Shown here: in pieces, positions 1-6,755 of the stretch
Position numbering within the stretch: position 1 is the stretch's first letter
Layout of the letters: every line of letters begins with the position of its first letter
DNA from: Chitinophagaceae bacterium
Lineage (GTDB): Bacteria; Bacteroidota; Bacteroidia; Chitinophagales; Chitinophagaceae
DNA length: 8,675 bases
Direction of reading: 5' to 3'
NCBI GenBank assembly: GCA_016787105.1
Contig: JAEUVI010000382.1
Location: 1 to 8,675, forward strand
Position numbers and translations under genes: made by a program
The notes under the pieces: model-generated
Told to the model about the DNA's origin: nothing
The model's input: only the letters and a program-made list of their open reading frames with translations
Databases searched by the model: none

Positions 1-171
1 TGGGATAAAATCATTGAACGCAAAAAGAAAGAAGGCAAACGGATTACTATATTAACAGAATTTGGTCCTCCAACATATATGCCAACAGTCCCGTACACCA
101 TGCAGCCGCTGGCCAACCAATGGGATATTAATGTGCATATGATGAATTTGCTTCGTAAAAGATATCAATAA
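1..171 (+). CDS. Sugar phosphate isomerase/epimerase-like protein, C-terminal fragment
   Basis: The reading frame is open from the first base and ends with TAA at 169-171, giving 56 residues of a protein whose N-terminus lies outside the window. The fragment contains TEFGPPTYMP, then TMQPLANQWDINVHMMNLL and a basic end. From memory this resembles the C-terminal end of xylose-isomerase-like TIM-barrel proteins annotated as sugar phosphate isomerase/epimerase in Bacteroidota, where an E-F-G-P stretch forms a late barrel strand and the final helix packs against the barrel. Such proteins often accompany Gfo/Idh/MocA oxidoreductases in sugar oxidation, epimerisation or 3-keto-glycoside cleavage loci, which fits the genes downstream. 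The cytochrome gene begins 22 bp after the stop, so the two are probably co-transcribed. The substrate cannot be deduced from this fragment, and the family call rests on about 40 informative residues. Confidence 0.6.
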   Translation, partial: WDKIIERKKKEGKRITILTEFGPPTYMPTVPYTMQPLANQWDINVHMMNLLRKRYQ

Positions 172-193
172 ATTTCAGCTTATTTTATTCTTC

Positions 194-1600
194 ATGTATT
201 TACTATCCCTGTTTGATTTTATTGCCCGCTTTCATCCAGTACTGGTGCACTTGCCAATAGGTATTCTTTTACTCGCCTGTTTTTTTCAGTGGCTACTGAT
301 TAAAGATCGTTTTGCTGTATTGGAGCCTGCAGTTCCTGTTGCTTTATTCTGGGGCATGGTTAGCGCTGTAGCATCTTGTGTCAGCGGTTATTTCCTTTCT
401 CAAAGCGGTGACTACGATGAGCAGTTGGTAGGAAGGCATCAATGGCTCGGTATCAGTGTTGCGATTGTGTCACTTGTACTCTGGTTATTGTATCAGTTAT
501 CAATCAGTGAATCTATCGCAAGATGGATTTCGCTTGTTCTTGTTTTGCTGATAGTATTTACTGGTCATCTCGGAGGTTCTTTGACTCACGGTTCAGGCTA
601 CCTGACTGAAGGCTTGAATGCTGTTGCCGATTCAAAAGGCCCTGCTATCAAACCTATTCCCAATATCCAGGAGGCGATATTATACAAAGACGCAATTCAG
701 CCTTTACTGCAAGCAAGATGTTATAACTGCCATGGGCCTAATAAGAAAAAAGGAAAATTACGGTTGGATACACCTGAATTTATCTGGAAAGGTGGAGAAG
801 ATGGTAAAGTGATTGATACAGCAAAGGTGGATGAAAGTGAGTTGATAAAAAGATTACTGCTTCCGTCTACAGATGAAGATCATATGCCGCCAAAAGAAAA
901 GCCACAGTTAACAAAAACTGAAATTGATTTACTGCATTGGTGGGTAAGTACCGGAGCTGATGTGAGTAAAAAAGTAAAAGACCTGCCGCAAAATGAAAAG
1001 ATAAAAGGCATGCTGGCCATCTTACAAACAGGTGAGCAAGCTGCTGATGTAAAACAGCCTGCCGATATTCCGGCAAAGACTGTTGCTGCGGCAGAGGAGA
1101 AAGCGATTAATGCACTGAAGGATGCGGGTGTTATGTTAGTGCCTGTTGCACAAAACAGCAATTACCTGTCTGCAAATTTTGTTACAGTTACATTAAATGC
1201 AGATAGTGTTATAAAATTGCTGGAGCCAATACAAAAGCAGTTAGTATGGTTGAATCTTGGCTATAGTGCTGTATCGGATGCGGGTCTTGTAAGTGTGGCC
1301 AAACTTGATAACCTGACAAGGTTGTTTTTAAATAATACTGCTGTTACTGATAAGGGAATAGCAGCGCTAAGCAAGTCGGCCAGTCTCAGGTATATCAATC
1401 TTGTAAATACAAAAATTACGCTGGCTGGTTTATCGCAATTAAAAGATCTGAAGCAATTACAAAGTATTTACCTGTATAAAACAACTATCTCCAAAGACCA
1501 ATGGGGCGATCTGAAAAAAATGTTTCCGAAAGTTGTACTGGATTCCGGAGGGTATGTGGTACCTGTTTTGGCAACTGATACTACGGAGGTTAAAGAATAG
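194..1600 (+). CDS. Membrane-anchored c-type cytochrome: DUF2231 + PSCyt1-type haem domain + leucine-rich repeats
   Basis: This 468-residue protein has three visible parts. Residues about 8-127 form four hydrophobic segments opening with HPVLVHLPIGI, typical of the DUF2231 membrane domain. Residues about 160-255 form a cytochrome c domain of the planctomycete type (PSCyt1): the haem site CYNCH is at 176-180, followed by a G-K-L-R-L-D segment, and the HMPP motif at 230-233 supplies a likely distal Met ligand (M231). After an Ala/Lys-rich linker, residues about 335-450 are leucine-rich repeats with regular L-x-x-L-x-L-x-x-T-x-[IV] spacing (L353/L355, L377/L379, I401/L403, I425/L427). The haem and LRR parts should face the periplasm. 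Its role is probably electron transfer, perhaps taking electrons from the GMC dehydrogenase encoded further on; that pairing is inference. The ATG at 194 is chosen because the membrane domain starts immediately after it. No Shine-Dalgarno sequence is seen, as usual in this phylum. Confidence 0.85.
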   Translation: MYLLSLFDFIARFHPVLVHLPIGILLLACFFQWLLIKDRFAVLEPAVPVALFWGMVSAVASCVSGYFLSQSGDYDEQLVGRHQWLGISVAIVSLVLWLLYQLSISESIARWISLVLVLLIVFTGHLGGSLTHGSGYLTEGLNAVADSKGPAIKPIPNIQEAILYKDAIQPLLQARCYNCHGPNKKKGKLRLDTPEFIWKGGEDGKVIDTAKVDESELIKRLLLPSTDEDHMPPKEKPQLTKTEIDLLHWWVSTGADVSKKVKDLPQNEKIKGMLAILQTGEQAADVKQPADIPAKTVAAAEEKAINALKDAGVMLVPVAQNSNYLSANFVTVTLNADSVIKLLEPIQKQLVWLNLGYSAVSDAGLVSVAKLDNLTRLFLNNTAVTDKGIAALSKSASLRYINLVNTKITLAGLSQLKDLKQLQSIYLYKTTISKDQWGDLKKMFPKVVLDSGGYVVPVLATDTTEVKE

Positions 1601-1615
1601 AAGTAGGGTCTTATC

Positions 1616-1649
1616 CACCACTCCCTCTCCAGCCGGAGAGGGAGTGGTG
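1616..1649. terminator. Strong perfect hairpin between convergent genes; candidate bidirectional terminator or dispersed palindrome
   Basis: Arms 1616-1630 (CACCACTCCCTCTCC) and 1635-1649 are perfect reverse complements over 15 bp, separated by the 4-base loop AGCC. A run of five T lies about 7 bases beyond the right arm (1657-1661). The hairpin starts 15 bp after the cytochrome stop codon and sits in the spacer between two converging genes, the expected place for a rho-independent terminator. The arm is unusually GC-rich and pyrimidine-pure for this AT-rich region, and CCCTCTCC/GGAGAGGG hairpins occur, as I remember, as dispersed intergenic repeats in Bacteroidota genomes. It could therefore be a repeat element that also works as a terminator. 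Confidence 0.65.
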
Positions 1650-1762
1650 CTGCAAATTTTTAATCATTTATATTTCTATCACTTCACCTTTAATTCTTTG
1701 TTCTGCATTTTCGAAGATTTCATTTTTTTAGAATCTCCGAAAAGCAAGGGCTGTGTGCGTTT

Positions 1763-1790
1763 CCTCTCCTTTAGAGACGTTAGATGAGGC
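1763..1790. repeat. Possible decayed copy of a CCTCTCC-type intergenic palindrome
   Basis: The stretch begins CCTCTCCTTTAGAGACGTTA and ends GATGAGGC, just before the stop codon of the AraC-family gene on the minus strand. It shares CCTCTCC with the perfect hairpin 115 bp upstream, and a short TCTC/GAGA pairing remains. It resembles, from memory, a dispersed Bacteroidota repeat of the form CCTCTCC-TTT-GGAGAGG-GTTAGGGTGAGG with several substitutions. The rest of the spacer (1662-1762) is AT-rich, with no gene or clear signal that I can see. Confidence 0.3.
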
Positions 1791-1791
1791 G

Positions 1792-2661
1792 CTATAATAA
1801 TTCTAAAAACATTTTCCTGTACTTCACCGGGCTTACTTCATATTGCTTCAGAAATTGCCGGTTAAAATTTGAAATATTATTGAAGCCGCAGTCATAGCAA
1901 ATATCAGATACTGACAATTCATTTTCTACCAATAATCTTGCGGCCTTATTCAACCGCATATTGGATACATAAGCTGAAAATGTTTTTCGTGTGCGCAACG
2001 AAAAGAAACGGGAAAAAGCATTGACCGACATATTGCAGATTTCTGCTGCTTCCGTTACACGTAAATCTCTTTCGTAGTTATGCAGTATCCAGTCAAACAC
2101 AAGACAAAGTCTTTCCGACTCTTTTTCATTTTTTCCAATCATTGAATCTTTGCATACCGGGATAAGATCTTTTGATTCAGCAATCGTGTTTAATATTTCC
2201 AGTAAATGCAGCCAACGACGCATTCCGGATAAGCCAACTATTTTTTCCAGCTGATTACTTACAAGATGGTTGGTACTGTCATGAATATCAAAACCGTTAG
2301 CAGACTGCTGAAGTAATTTTTTCAATGGTTTTGCTTCGGGCAGTTGTAAAAAATCATTTCCCAGCGATGCTTCGGAAAAATGAATGACAATTGATTTGGC
2401 ACGTAGTGACGAGCCGGCCTGGTAATACTTTTCATCATTGCGGTAAGTATGGGGCAGGTTGGAGCCAATAAGCGCCAGGTTGCCCGGCTCAAAATTGCAG
2501 ATATGATCGCCAATAAGCCGCTTACCAGTACTTTCAGTTACAAGTACAATTTCATATTCGGGGTGATAGTGCCAGGGTGTAGGATAGTAGTTGTAGTCAA
2601 AATATTTTACCACAAATGACTCCTCTTTTCCCTTTGGCAAATGCTCCAACGCCGGCTTCAT
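1792..2661 (-). CDS. AraC-family transcriptional regulator with N-terminal cupin sensor domain
   Basis: This is a 289-residue cytoplasmic regulator. Residues about 15-100 form a cupin-like effector domain, with WHYHPEYEIV at 30-39, the F-x-P-G-N-L-A-L-I-G turn at 58-66 and LPH at 69-71, as in AraC proteins that sense sugars. Residues about 185-287 are the AraC/XylS DNA-binding domain: the first helix-turn-helix is near 202-221 (VTEAAEICNMSVNAFSRFF) and the second near 251-270, with the family signature running through CYDCGFNNISNFNRQF and ending at SPVKYR. Length and domain order are normal for the family. The gene is divergent from the glycanase series starting at 2815 with a 153-bp spacer, the usual arrangement for a local activator of a sugar-use operon. 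It is convergent to the cytochrome gene. The inducer is unknown; a sugar or oligosaccharide derived from the glycan degraded here is likely. Confidence 0.9.
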   Translation of the reverse strand: MKPALEHLPKGKEESFVVKYFDYNYYPTPWHYHPEYEIVLVTESTGKRLIGDHICNFEPGNLALIGSNLPHTYRNDEKYYQAGSSLRAKSIVIHFSEASLGNDFLQLPEAKPLKKLLQQSANGFDIHDSTNHLVSNQLEKIVGLSGMRRWLHLLEILNTIAESKDLIPVCKDSMIGKNEKESERLCLVFDWILHNYERDLRVTEAAEICNMSVNAFSRFFSLRTRKTFSAYVSNMRLNKAARLLVENELSVSDICYDCGFNNISNFNRQFLKQYEVSPVKYRKMFLELL

Positions 2662-2764
2662 AGTAGTATTTTATTGTCGCAATGTACGGTAATGCCATAT
2701 ATTTTTGGTAGAAAAGTATCATTTTTAAGTCGCACAGTAGTAGTTCCCGACACTGGGTCATTTT

Positions 2765-2803
2765 AAATTTGATAGCCATATCAATGAATAATTAATCAAA
2801 TTT
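2765..2803. promoter_or_regulatory. Operator-like dyads in the divergent spacer upstream of the glycanase gene
   Basis: The 153-bp spacer 2662-2814 separates the AraC-type regulator from the glycanase. Near its right end is a perfect dyad, TTGATA-GCCA-TATCAA (2769-2784). It is nested in a wider inverted repeat, AAATTTGAT (2765-2773) and ATCAAATTT (2795-2803), 9 of 9 complementary with a 21-base gap. ATCAA therefore occurs twice in direct orientation (2780-2784 and 2795-2799), 15 bp apart, plus one inverted copy. The block ends 11 bp before the glycanase ATG, so a bound protein would overlap the start of transcription or the leader. Whether the AraC protein or another regulator binds is unknown. 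AT-rich dyads arise easily by chance, hence the modest confidence. I found no convincing -33/-7 promoter pair. Confidence 0.35.
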
Positions 2804-2814
2804 GGGTTCCGTAA

Positions 2815-4239
2815 ATGAAAAGAATTGCTGTCCTGGCTACCTGTGTTTTATTCCTGCTCATTCATGTATCTGCACAAAAAAGAAAAGCTGTTATTGGTGT
2901 AGATTCTATTGCAGCGGTTGGTATTATAAAAGGGTTGAGCGACGATCAATTACTTGAAACTGTACAAAAACAAACCTTCCGTTTCTTCTGGCATGGTGCT
3001 CATCCTGTAAGTGGTCTTGCATTGGAAAGAAGTAATACCGTATTGGCTGAACATTACTGGGATTATATCAATGAAGCATGGGGCGAACCCAATTTCAGTA
3101 CTACTCCGTTTGGTCCCGATGCCGGAGCGATTGGAGGAACAGGTTTTGGCATCATGAGTACCATTGTTGCAGTTGAAAGAGGATGGATAGGGAGAGACAC
3201 AGCTGTAAAACGTTTATGCAAGATTGCCGACTTTCTTATTAATGCGGATTGTTATCATGGCATCTATCCGCATTTCATGAATGGCCGTACAGGTAAAACG
3301 ATAAAGTTTGATAGATTGGACGATGCCGCAGATATAGTTGAAACTTCTTACCTGCTGATGGGATTTTTATGCGCACGGGAATATTTTAATAAAGATCTGC
3401 CAAGAGAAGTGTACCTCAGAAAACGAATTAACCAGATGTGGGGTGCAGCTAACTGGAATTGGCATACCAATAACCAGGAAAAATTATTCTGGCACTGGAG
3501 CCCGAGTAACGGGTTTGATATGAACTTTCCCGTATGGGGCTGGAACGAATGCCTGATTACTTATATCATGGCCGCTTCATCGCAATATCACAGCATTTCA
3601 AAGAGCGTTTACGATGGCTCATGGGCTGGGAGTCCGGGATTTAAAAATGGCAAAGAATACTATGGCTATAAATTGCCGCTTGGCAATTATGATAAAGACA
3701 AAGGAGGGCCACTATTCTTTGAGCAGTACACTTTCCAGGGTATTGATCCTAATGGCCTGAAAGATTCTTTGGGCAATGATTACTTTGAACAGGGAAAAAA
3801 TCATACACTGATCAATCGTGCTTACTGTATTGAAAATCCAAAGAAATATAAAGGATATAGTGATAAGTGCTGGGGACTTACTGCAGGCGATAGTTATAAA
3901 GGGTATGTAGCGCACAGTCCCGAAAATGATTTTGGTGTGATACAACCTACAGCAGCTATTTCATCTATGCCATATACTCCGAAGGAAAGCATGGAGGCGC
4001 TCCGTTATTTCTATTATAACCTCGGCGATAAAATATGGAGCAAGTATGGATTTGTAGATGGTTTCAGTATTCATCACAACTGGTATGCAAAATCGCACCT
4101 GGCTATTGACCAGGGCCCGATAGTAGTGATGATTGAAAATTATCGCACAGGTCTGTTATGGAAATTATTTATGAAAATTCCGGATGTACAGAACGGTTTG
4201 AAAAAGCTGGGATTTACAAGTCCATATTTCACTAATTAA
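2815..4239 (+). CDS. Secreted GH144-like glycanase (PF10091 'glucoamylase' family), candidate beta-1,2-glucanase
   Basis: This 474-residue protein starts with a Sec signal peptide (MKR, a hydrophobic core, cleavage probably after VSA at residue 20). C10 is preceded by L-A-T, a poor lipobox, so it is probably not a lipoprotein. The rest matches the PF10091 (alpha/alpha) barrel family: QTFRFFWHGAHP at 53-64, the Gly-rich IGGTGFGIM at 106-114, an acidic cluster D169-x3-D173-x2-E176, W241-G-W-N-E245, and an SIHHNWYA segment followed by AIDQGP and IENYRTGLLW near 418-449. As I recall, the Chitinophaga pinensis endo-beta-1,2-glucanase that founded GH144 has important acidic residues at D135, D139, E142 and E211; the spacing here is the same with an offset of 34. 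This supports GH144-type chemistry, but not endo action or the exact substrate. It is the first gene of the co-directional series, directly downstream of the candidate operator. Confidence 0.8.
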   Translation: MKRIAVLATCVLFLLIHVSAQKRKAVIGVDSIAAVGIIKGLSDDQLLETVQKQTFRFFWHGAHPVSGLALERSNTVLAEHYWDYINEAWGEPNFSTTPFGPDAGAIGGTGFGIMSTIVAVERGWIGRDTAVKRLCKIADFLINADCYHGIYPHFMNGRTGKTIKFDRLDDAADIVETSYLLMGFLCAREYFNKDLPREVYLRKRINQMWGAANWNWHTNNQEKLFWHWSPSNGFDMNFPVWGWNECLITYIMAASSQYHSISKSVYDGSWAGSPGFKNGKEYYGYKLPLGNYDKDKGGPLFFEQYTFQGIDPNGLKDSLGNDYFEQGKNHTLINRAYCIENPKKYKGYSDKCWGLTAGDSYKGYVAHSPENDFGVIQPTAAISSMPYTPKESMEALRYFYYNLGDKIWSKYGFVDGFSIHHNWYAKSHLAIDQGPIVVMIENYRTGLLWKLFMKIPDVQNGLKKLGFTSPYFTN

Positions 4240-4322
4240 AAATTCAAAATTGAAAGTACTTTTGGAGTTGTACCCTTTTTGCTTTTGGCTGCTTGATTTT
4301 TACTTTCAAAAAACGATTTGCT

Positions 4323-5495
4323 ATGAACGATAAAATGTCTCGCGAAAAATTTTTAAAAATGACTGCAGCAGCAAGCGCAGCATTATTGGTTTCTTCATTG
4401 GAAGGCTGGGCTACTGCAACGGCAGATAAAAAACTGCGTGTTGCCGTTATAGGTTGCGGAAGTGTAAGCAACCGGTATCTGCCTCAGTTATTATCATCTA
4501 AGCTGATTGAAGTTGTCAGCTTATGCGATATTAAATATGACAGGGCACTTGCACAGAACAAACAGTACAATGTAAATGCACAGACCTATCCAAATATTGA
4601 CGCGATGCTGAGCGGTGTGCCGTTTGATATGATGGTAACATTGACAGACATGCAGCAGCATGGCCAATTAAATAAAAAAGCATTGCTGGCAGGAAAACAT
4701 GTATGGAGTGAAAAACCAATGGCAAATACATATGCGGAAGGCAAAGCATTGCTGGATTTAGCAAGAAGTAAAAAACTCCGCTTATGGGGTGCGCCTGCGG
4801 TAGTGAACAGTCCGCAGTTTGCATTTATGAGTAAAACGATACAGGAAGGTAAACTGGGGCGTATTGCAAGTGCACACGGACAATATGGACATACGGGCCC
4901 TACTTGGTCAGCTTTCTTTTATGAGAAAGGTGGAGGCAGTATGCCTGATCTCGGAGTATATAATATGGCAACGCTTACTGGGTTACTTGGTCCTGCAAGA
5001 AGCGTGATGGCAATGCTGAGTATCGTCAATCCTGAAAGAACGGTGGATGACAAAGGAAAAATAAAAGTAGAAGCAGAAGATAATGCACATGTTTTGCTCG
5101 AGCATGATAAAGGTGTCATCAGCCATGTGATGTGCGGTTTTAATTACTTCGACCCGCATGGTCATGAAGCAGGAACACAGTCTTTGCATTCTATACAGAT
5201 TTACGGGGACTATGGCAATATGCGTTTAATAGGTTATGACTGGGAAACAAACGGTGTAATGCTCGATACATCCTGGGATAAACCGGCTCAACTGTTGTGT
5301 ACAGACAAAGGAGGTTATGAATGGCAGGAGGGAGCAAGGGTGACCGGTGAAAGTATCATTAATGGCACCGAGCCAAAAATCAATGTAGAGCATGCACTGC
5401 ATGTATTGGAAATAATCGAAGCAGCAAGAAAATCATCTGCGACGGGAATGAAGATCAAACTGAAAAGTAAATTTCCCTGGCCTGTTGTAAAATAA
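4323..5495 (+). CDS. Gfo/Idh/MocA-family oxidoreductase with degenerate Tat-like leader
   Basis: Starting at ATG 4323 this gives 390 residues; an in-frame TTG at 4293 would add 10 residues ahead of the leader and is less likely, and ATG 4335 is also possible. The N-terminus SREKFLKMTAAASAALLVSS looks like a twin-arginine leader in which the second Arg is Glu. The NAD(P)-binding Rossmann part follows with VIGCGSVSN (43-50), then the family EKP motif at 130-132 with the likely catalytic Lys K131. The C-terminal alpha/beta domain carries GGGSMPDLGVY (203-213), in which D-x-G-x-Y replaces the D-x-G-x-H of inositol dehydrogenase types, as in glucose-fructose oxidoreductase-like members. It probably oxidises or reduces a sugar or glycoside hydroxyl, perhaps with tightly bound cofactor outside the cytoplasm. 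It follows the glycanase by 83 bp and precedes another, quite different, family member by 68 bp. Substrate unknown. Confidence 0.85.
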   Translation: MNDKMSREKFLKMTAAASAALLVSSLEGWATATADKKLRVAVIGCGSVSNRYLPQLLSSKLIEVVSLCDIKYDRALAQNKQYNVNAQTYPNIDAMLSGVPFDMMVTLTDMQQHGQLNKKALLAGKHVWSEKPMANTYAEGKALLDLARSKKLRLWGAPAVVNSPQFAFMSKTIQEGKLGRIASAHGQYGHTGPTWSAFFYEKGGGSMPDLGVYNMATLTGLLGPARSVMAMLSIVNPERTVDDKGKIKVEAEDNAHVLLEHDKGVISHVMCGFNYFDPHGHEAGTQSLHSIQIYGDYGNMRLIGYDWETNGVMLDTSWDKPAQLLCTDKGGYEWQEGARVTGESIINGTEPKINVEHALHVLEIIEAARKSSATGMKIKLKSKFPWPVVK

Positions 5496-5510
5496 GGGTA
5501 TAAGCGTATT

Positions 5511-5536
5511 AACCTCATAACGGCTGAATTGAGGTT
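5511..5536 (+). other. Small stem-loop in the intergenic gap between the two Gfo/Idh/MocA genes
   Basis: AACCTCA (5511-5517) and TGAGGTT (5530-5536) are perfect 7-bp complements with a 12-base loop. The stem begins 15 bp after the stop codon of the upstream gene and ends 27 bp before the next ATG. No T-run follows directly, so it is a poor terminator. It might protect the 3' end of an upstream processed mRNA or attenuate downstream expression, but a chance 7-bp stem is also plausible. Confidence 0.25.
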
Positions 5537-5563
5537 TATTGAAAAATGAAGAAAATCGATTAA

Positions 5564-6652
5564 ATGAAATATAAGTTTTGCTTGCTCATAATTTCTCTTG
5601 TTGCCCTGCAACAGTTTTCTGCCGCACAGGAAAAACTGAGAGTTGTGTTAGCTGGTCTGAGCCATGACCATGTAAACCCGGTGTTGGGAAAAAATCAAAG
5701 TGGCCTTATAGATATTGTCGGCATTGTTGAGCCCGACAAGGCACTGTGCGAAAAAAAGAAACATGAGTATCAGTTAGCGGATGCTGTTTTTTATAAAGAT
5801 TTAAAATCGGTTTTACAAAAAGAGCACCCTGATCTTGTAATGGTGTACAATTCACCTTCAGAACATCTTGGAGTTGCGGAGAAATGTCTGCCGTTGCACA
5901 TTCCTGTTATGTTTGAAAAGCCGCTGGCTTTTTCTTATGCCGATGCATTGAAGATGAAGGCGCTTTCTGAAAAGTATAACACAAAAATATTTACCAATTA
6001 CCCTTCCGTATGGTACAGCAGTTTCATTGAATTACTAAAAAGGGCAAATGAAGCTGGTACTATTGGTAAGATGGTAATGCGTGGGGGTCATCGCGGACCT
6101 GTAGAAGTAGGCTGCAGTAAAGAATTTTCAGGATGGCTTACAGATTCAGTAAAAAATGGTGGTGGCGCGTTAATTGATTTTGGTTGTTATGGTGCTGCTG
6201 TAATGACGGCATTGATGGATGGAAAAGCACCATTATCAGTTTACGCAGAAACAAAGCATGTAAAACCAAAAATATATCCGAGAGCAGATGATGTAGCAAC
6301 AATTGTAATTGAATACCCGGGCGCTACAGGAATAACGGAAGCATCATGGGACTGGCCATACACAATAATGGATGTGGAGCTGTACGGAAAGGAAGGGTAT
6401 TTGCATGCATCACAATTCAATACTCCGCAATTACAATCAAAGAAAGATGGAGAAATGAAGCCAGTTGAAATTTCAACGCCGCAATACAAAGACGAGGTTG
6501 AATATTTAACTGCAGTGTTGAAGAACGGGGCGCCCGACGATAATAAATTGCTTTCACTGGAAAGAAACCTTGTGGTGGTAAGAATACTTGATGCAGCAAG
6601 AAAGTCAGCAAAAGAAGGAAGGAAGATCGGAATACAAAAAAAGGGTGATTAA
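5564..6652 (+). CDS. Sec-exported Gfo/Idh/MocA-family protein with an HDH nucleotide-loop variant
   Basis: The protein has 362 residues and a clear Sec signal peptide (MKYK, hydrophobic core, cleavage near FSAA/Q at 20-22), so it should act in the periplasm. After the leader, LRVVLAGLSHDHVNPVL (25-41) occupies the first Rossmann strand-turn-helix, but the usual G-x-G-x-x-G is replaced by G-L-S-H-D-H. The EKP motif is kept at 118-120 (VMFEKPLAF) and GGGALIDFGCY is at 199-209, again with D-x-G-x-Y. The C-terminal domain ends normally. Known family members use tightly bound NAD(P) for redox or redox-assisted cleavage of sugars; export implies a cofactor carried in the fold or some non-redox role. 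It shares 20 of 32 compared residues with the partial gene at 8491, so the two are paralogues flanking the GMC gene. Substrate unknown, probably a glycoside or keto-sugar. Confidence 0.85.
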   Translation: MKYKFCLLIISLVALQQFSAAQEKLRVVLAGLSHDHVNPVLGKNQSGLIDIVGIVEPDKALCEKKKHEYQLADAVFYKDLKSVLQKEHPDLVMVYNSPSEHLGVAEKCLPLHIPVMFEKPLAFSYADALKMKALSEKYNTKIFTNYPSVWYSSFIELLKRANEAGTIGKMVMRGGHRGPVEVGCSKEFSGWLTDSVKNGGGALIDFGCYGAAVMTALMDGKAPLSVYAETKHVKPKIYPRADDVATIVIEYPGATGITEASWDWPYTIMDVELYGKEGYLHASQFNTPQLQSKKDGEMKPVEISTPQYKDEVEYLTAVLKNGAPDDNKLLSLERNLVVVRILDAARKSAKEGRKIGIQKKGD

Positions 6653-6755
6653 AGGATACAATAAATGCTTAACAATAAAAATATAGTTGTAAAACATAAA
6701 CAATCCGGTTCTATAGAAAAAAGATAAGGACGAAACATCAGGTAAAGAATAAAAT

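Noticed and set aside
1533..1787. 84-codon open frame on the plus strand crossing the end of the cytochrome gene and the convergent spacer
   Set aside because: It overlaps the real gene in another frame, runs through the hairpin, has low-complexity basic/aromatic composition and no recognisable family; it is a chance frame.
2768..2804. Bacteroidota-type -33 TTTG / -7 TAnnTTTG promoter upstream of the glycanase
   Set aside because: The candidate elements (TTTG at 2768-2771, CAAATTTG at 2797-2804) have a 25-base spacing, too long, and the -7 element has a mismatch and lies only 10 bp from the ATG.
2815..2874. Lipoprotein signal in the glycanase leader (Cys at residue 10)
   Set aside because: The residues before the Cys (L-A-T) do not fit a lipobox and the hydrophobic core continues past it to a good signal peptidase I site at VSA.
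4250..4309. TTGAAAGTA / TACTTTCAA inverted repeat between the glycanase and the first Gfo/Idh gene
   Set aside because: Nine AT-rich base pairs separated by a 42-base loop form a weak structure with no terminator T-run after it; chance is likely.
4293..4322. Upstream in-frame TTG start for the first Gfo/Idh gene
   Set aside because: It would put KKRF ahead of the leader-like sequence and uses a rare start codon, while ATG 4323 directly precedes the Tat-like SREKFLK motif.
6653..6755. Possible internal promoter (TATAGTTG) before the GMC gene
   Set aside because: One mismatch to the -7 consensus and no -33 partner at the right distance; the gap is simply AT-rich and shows nothing else.
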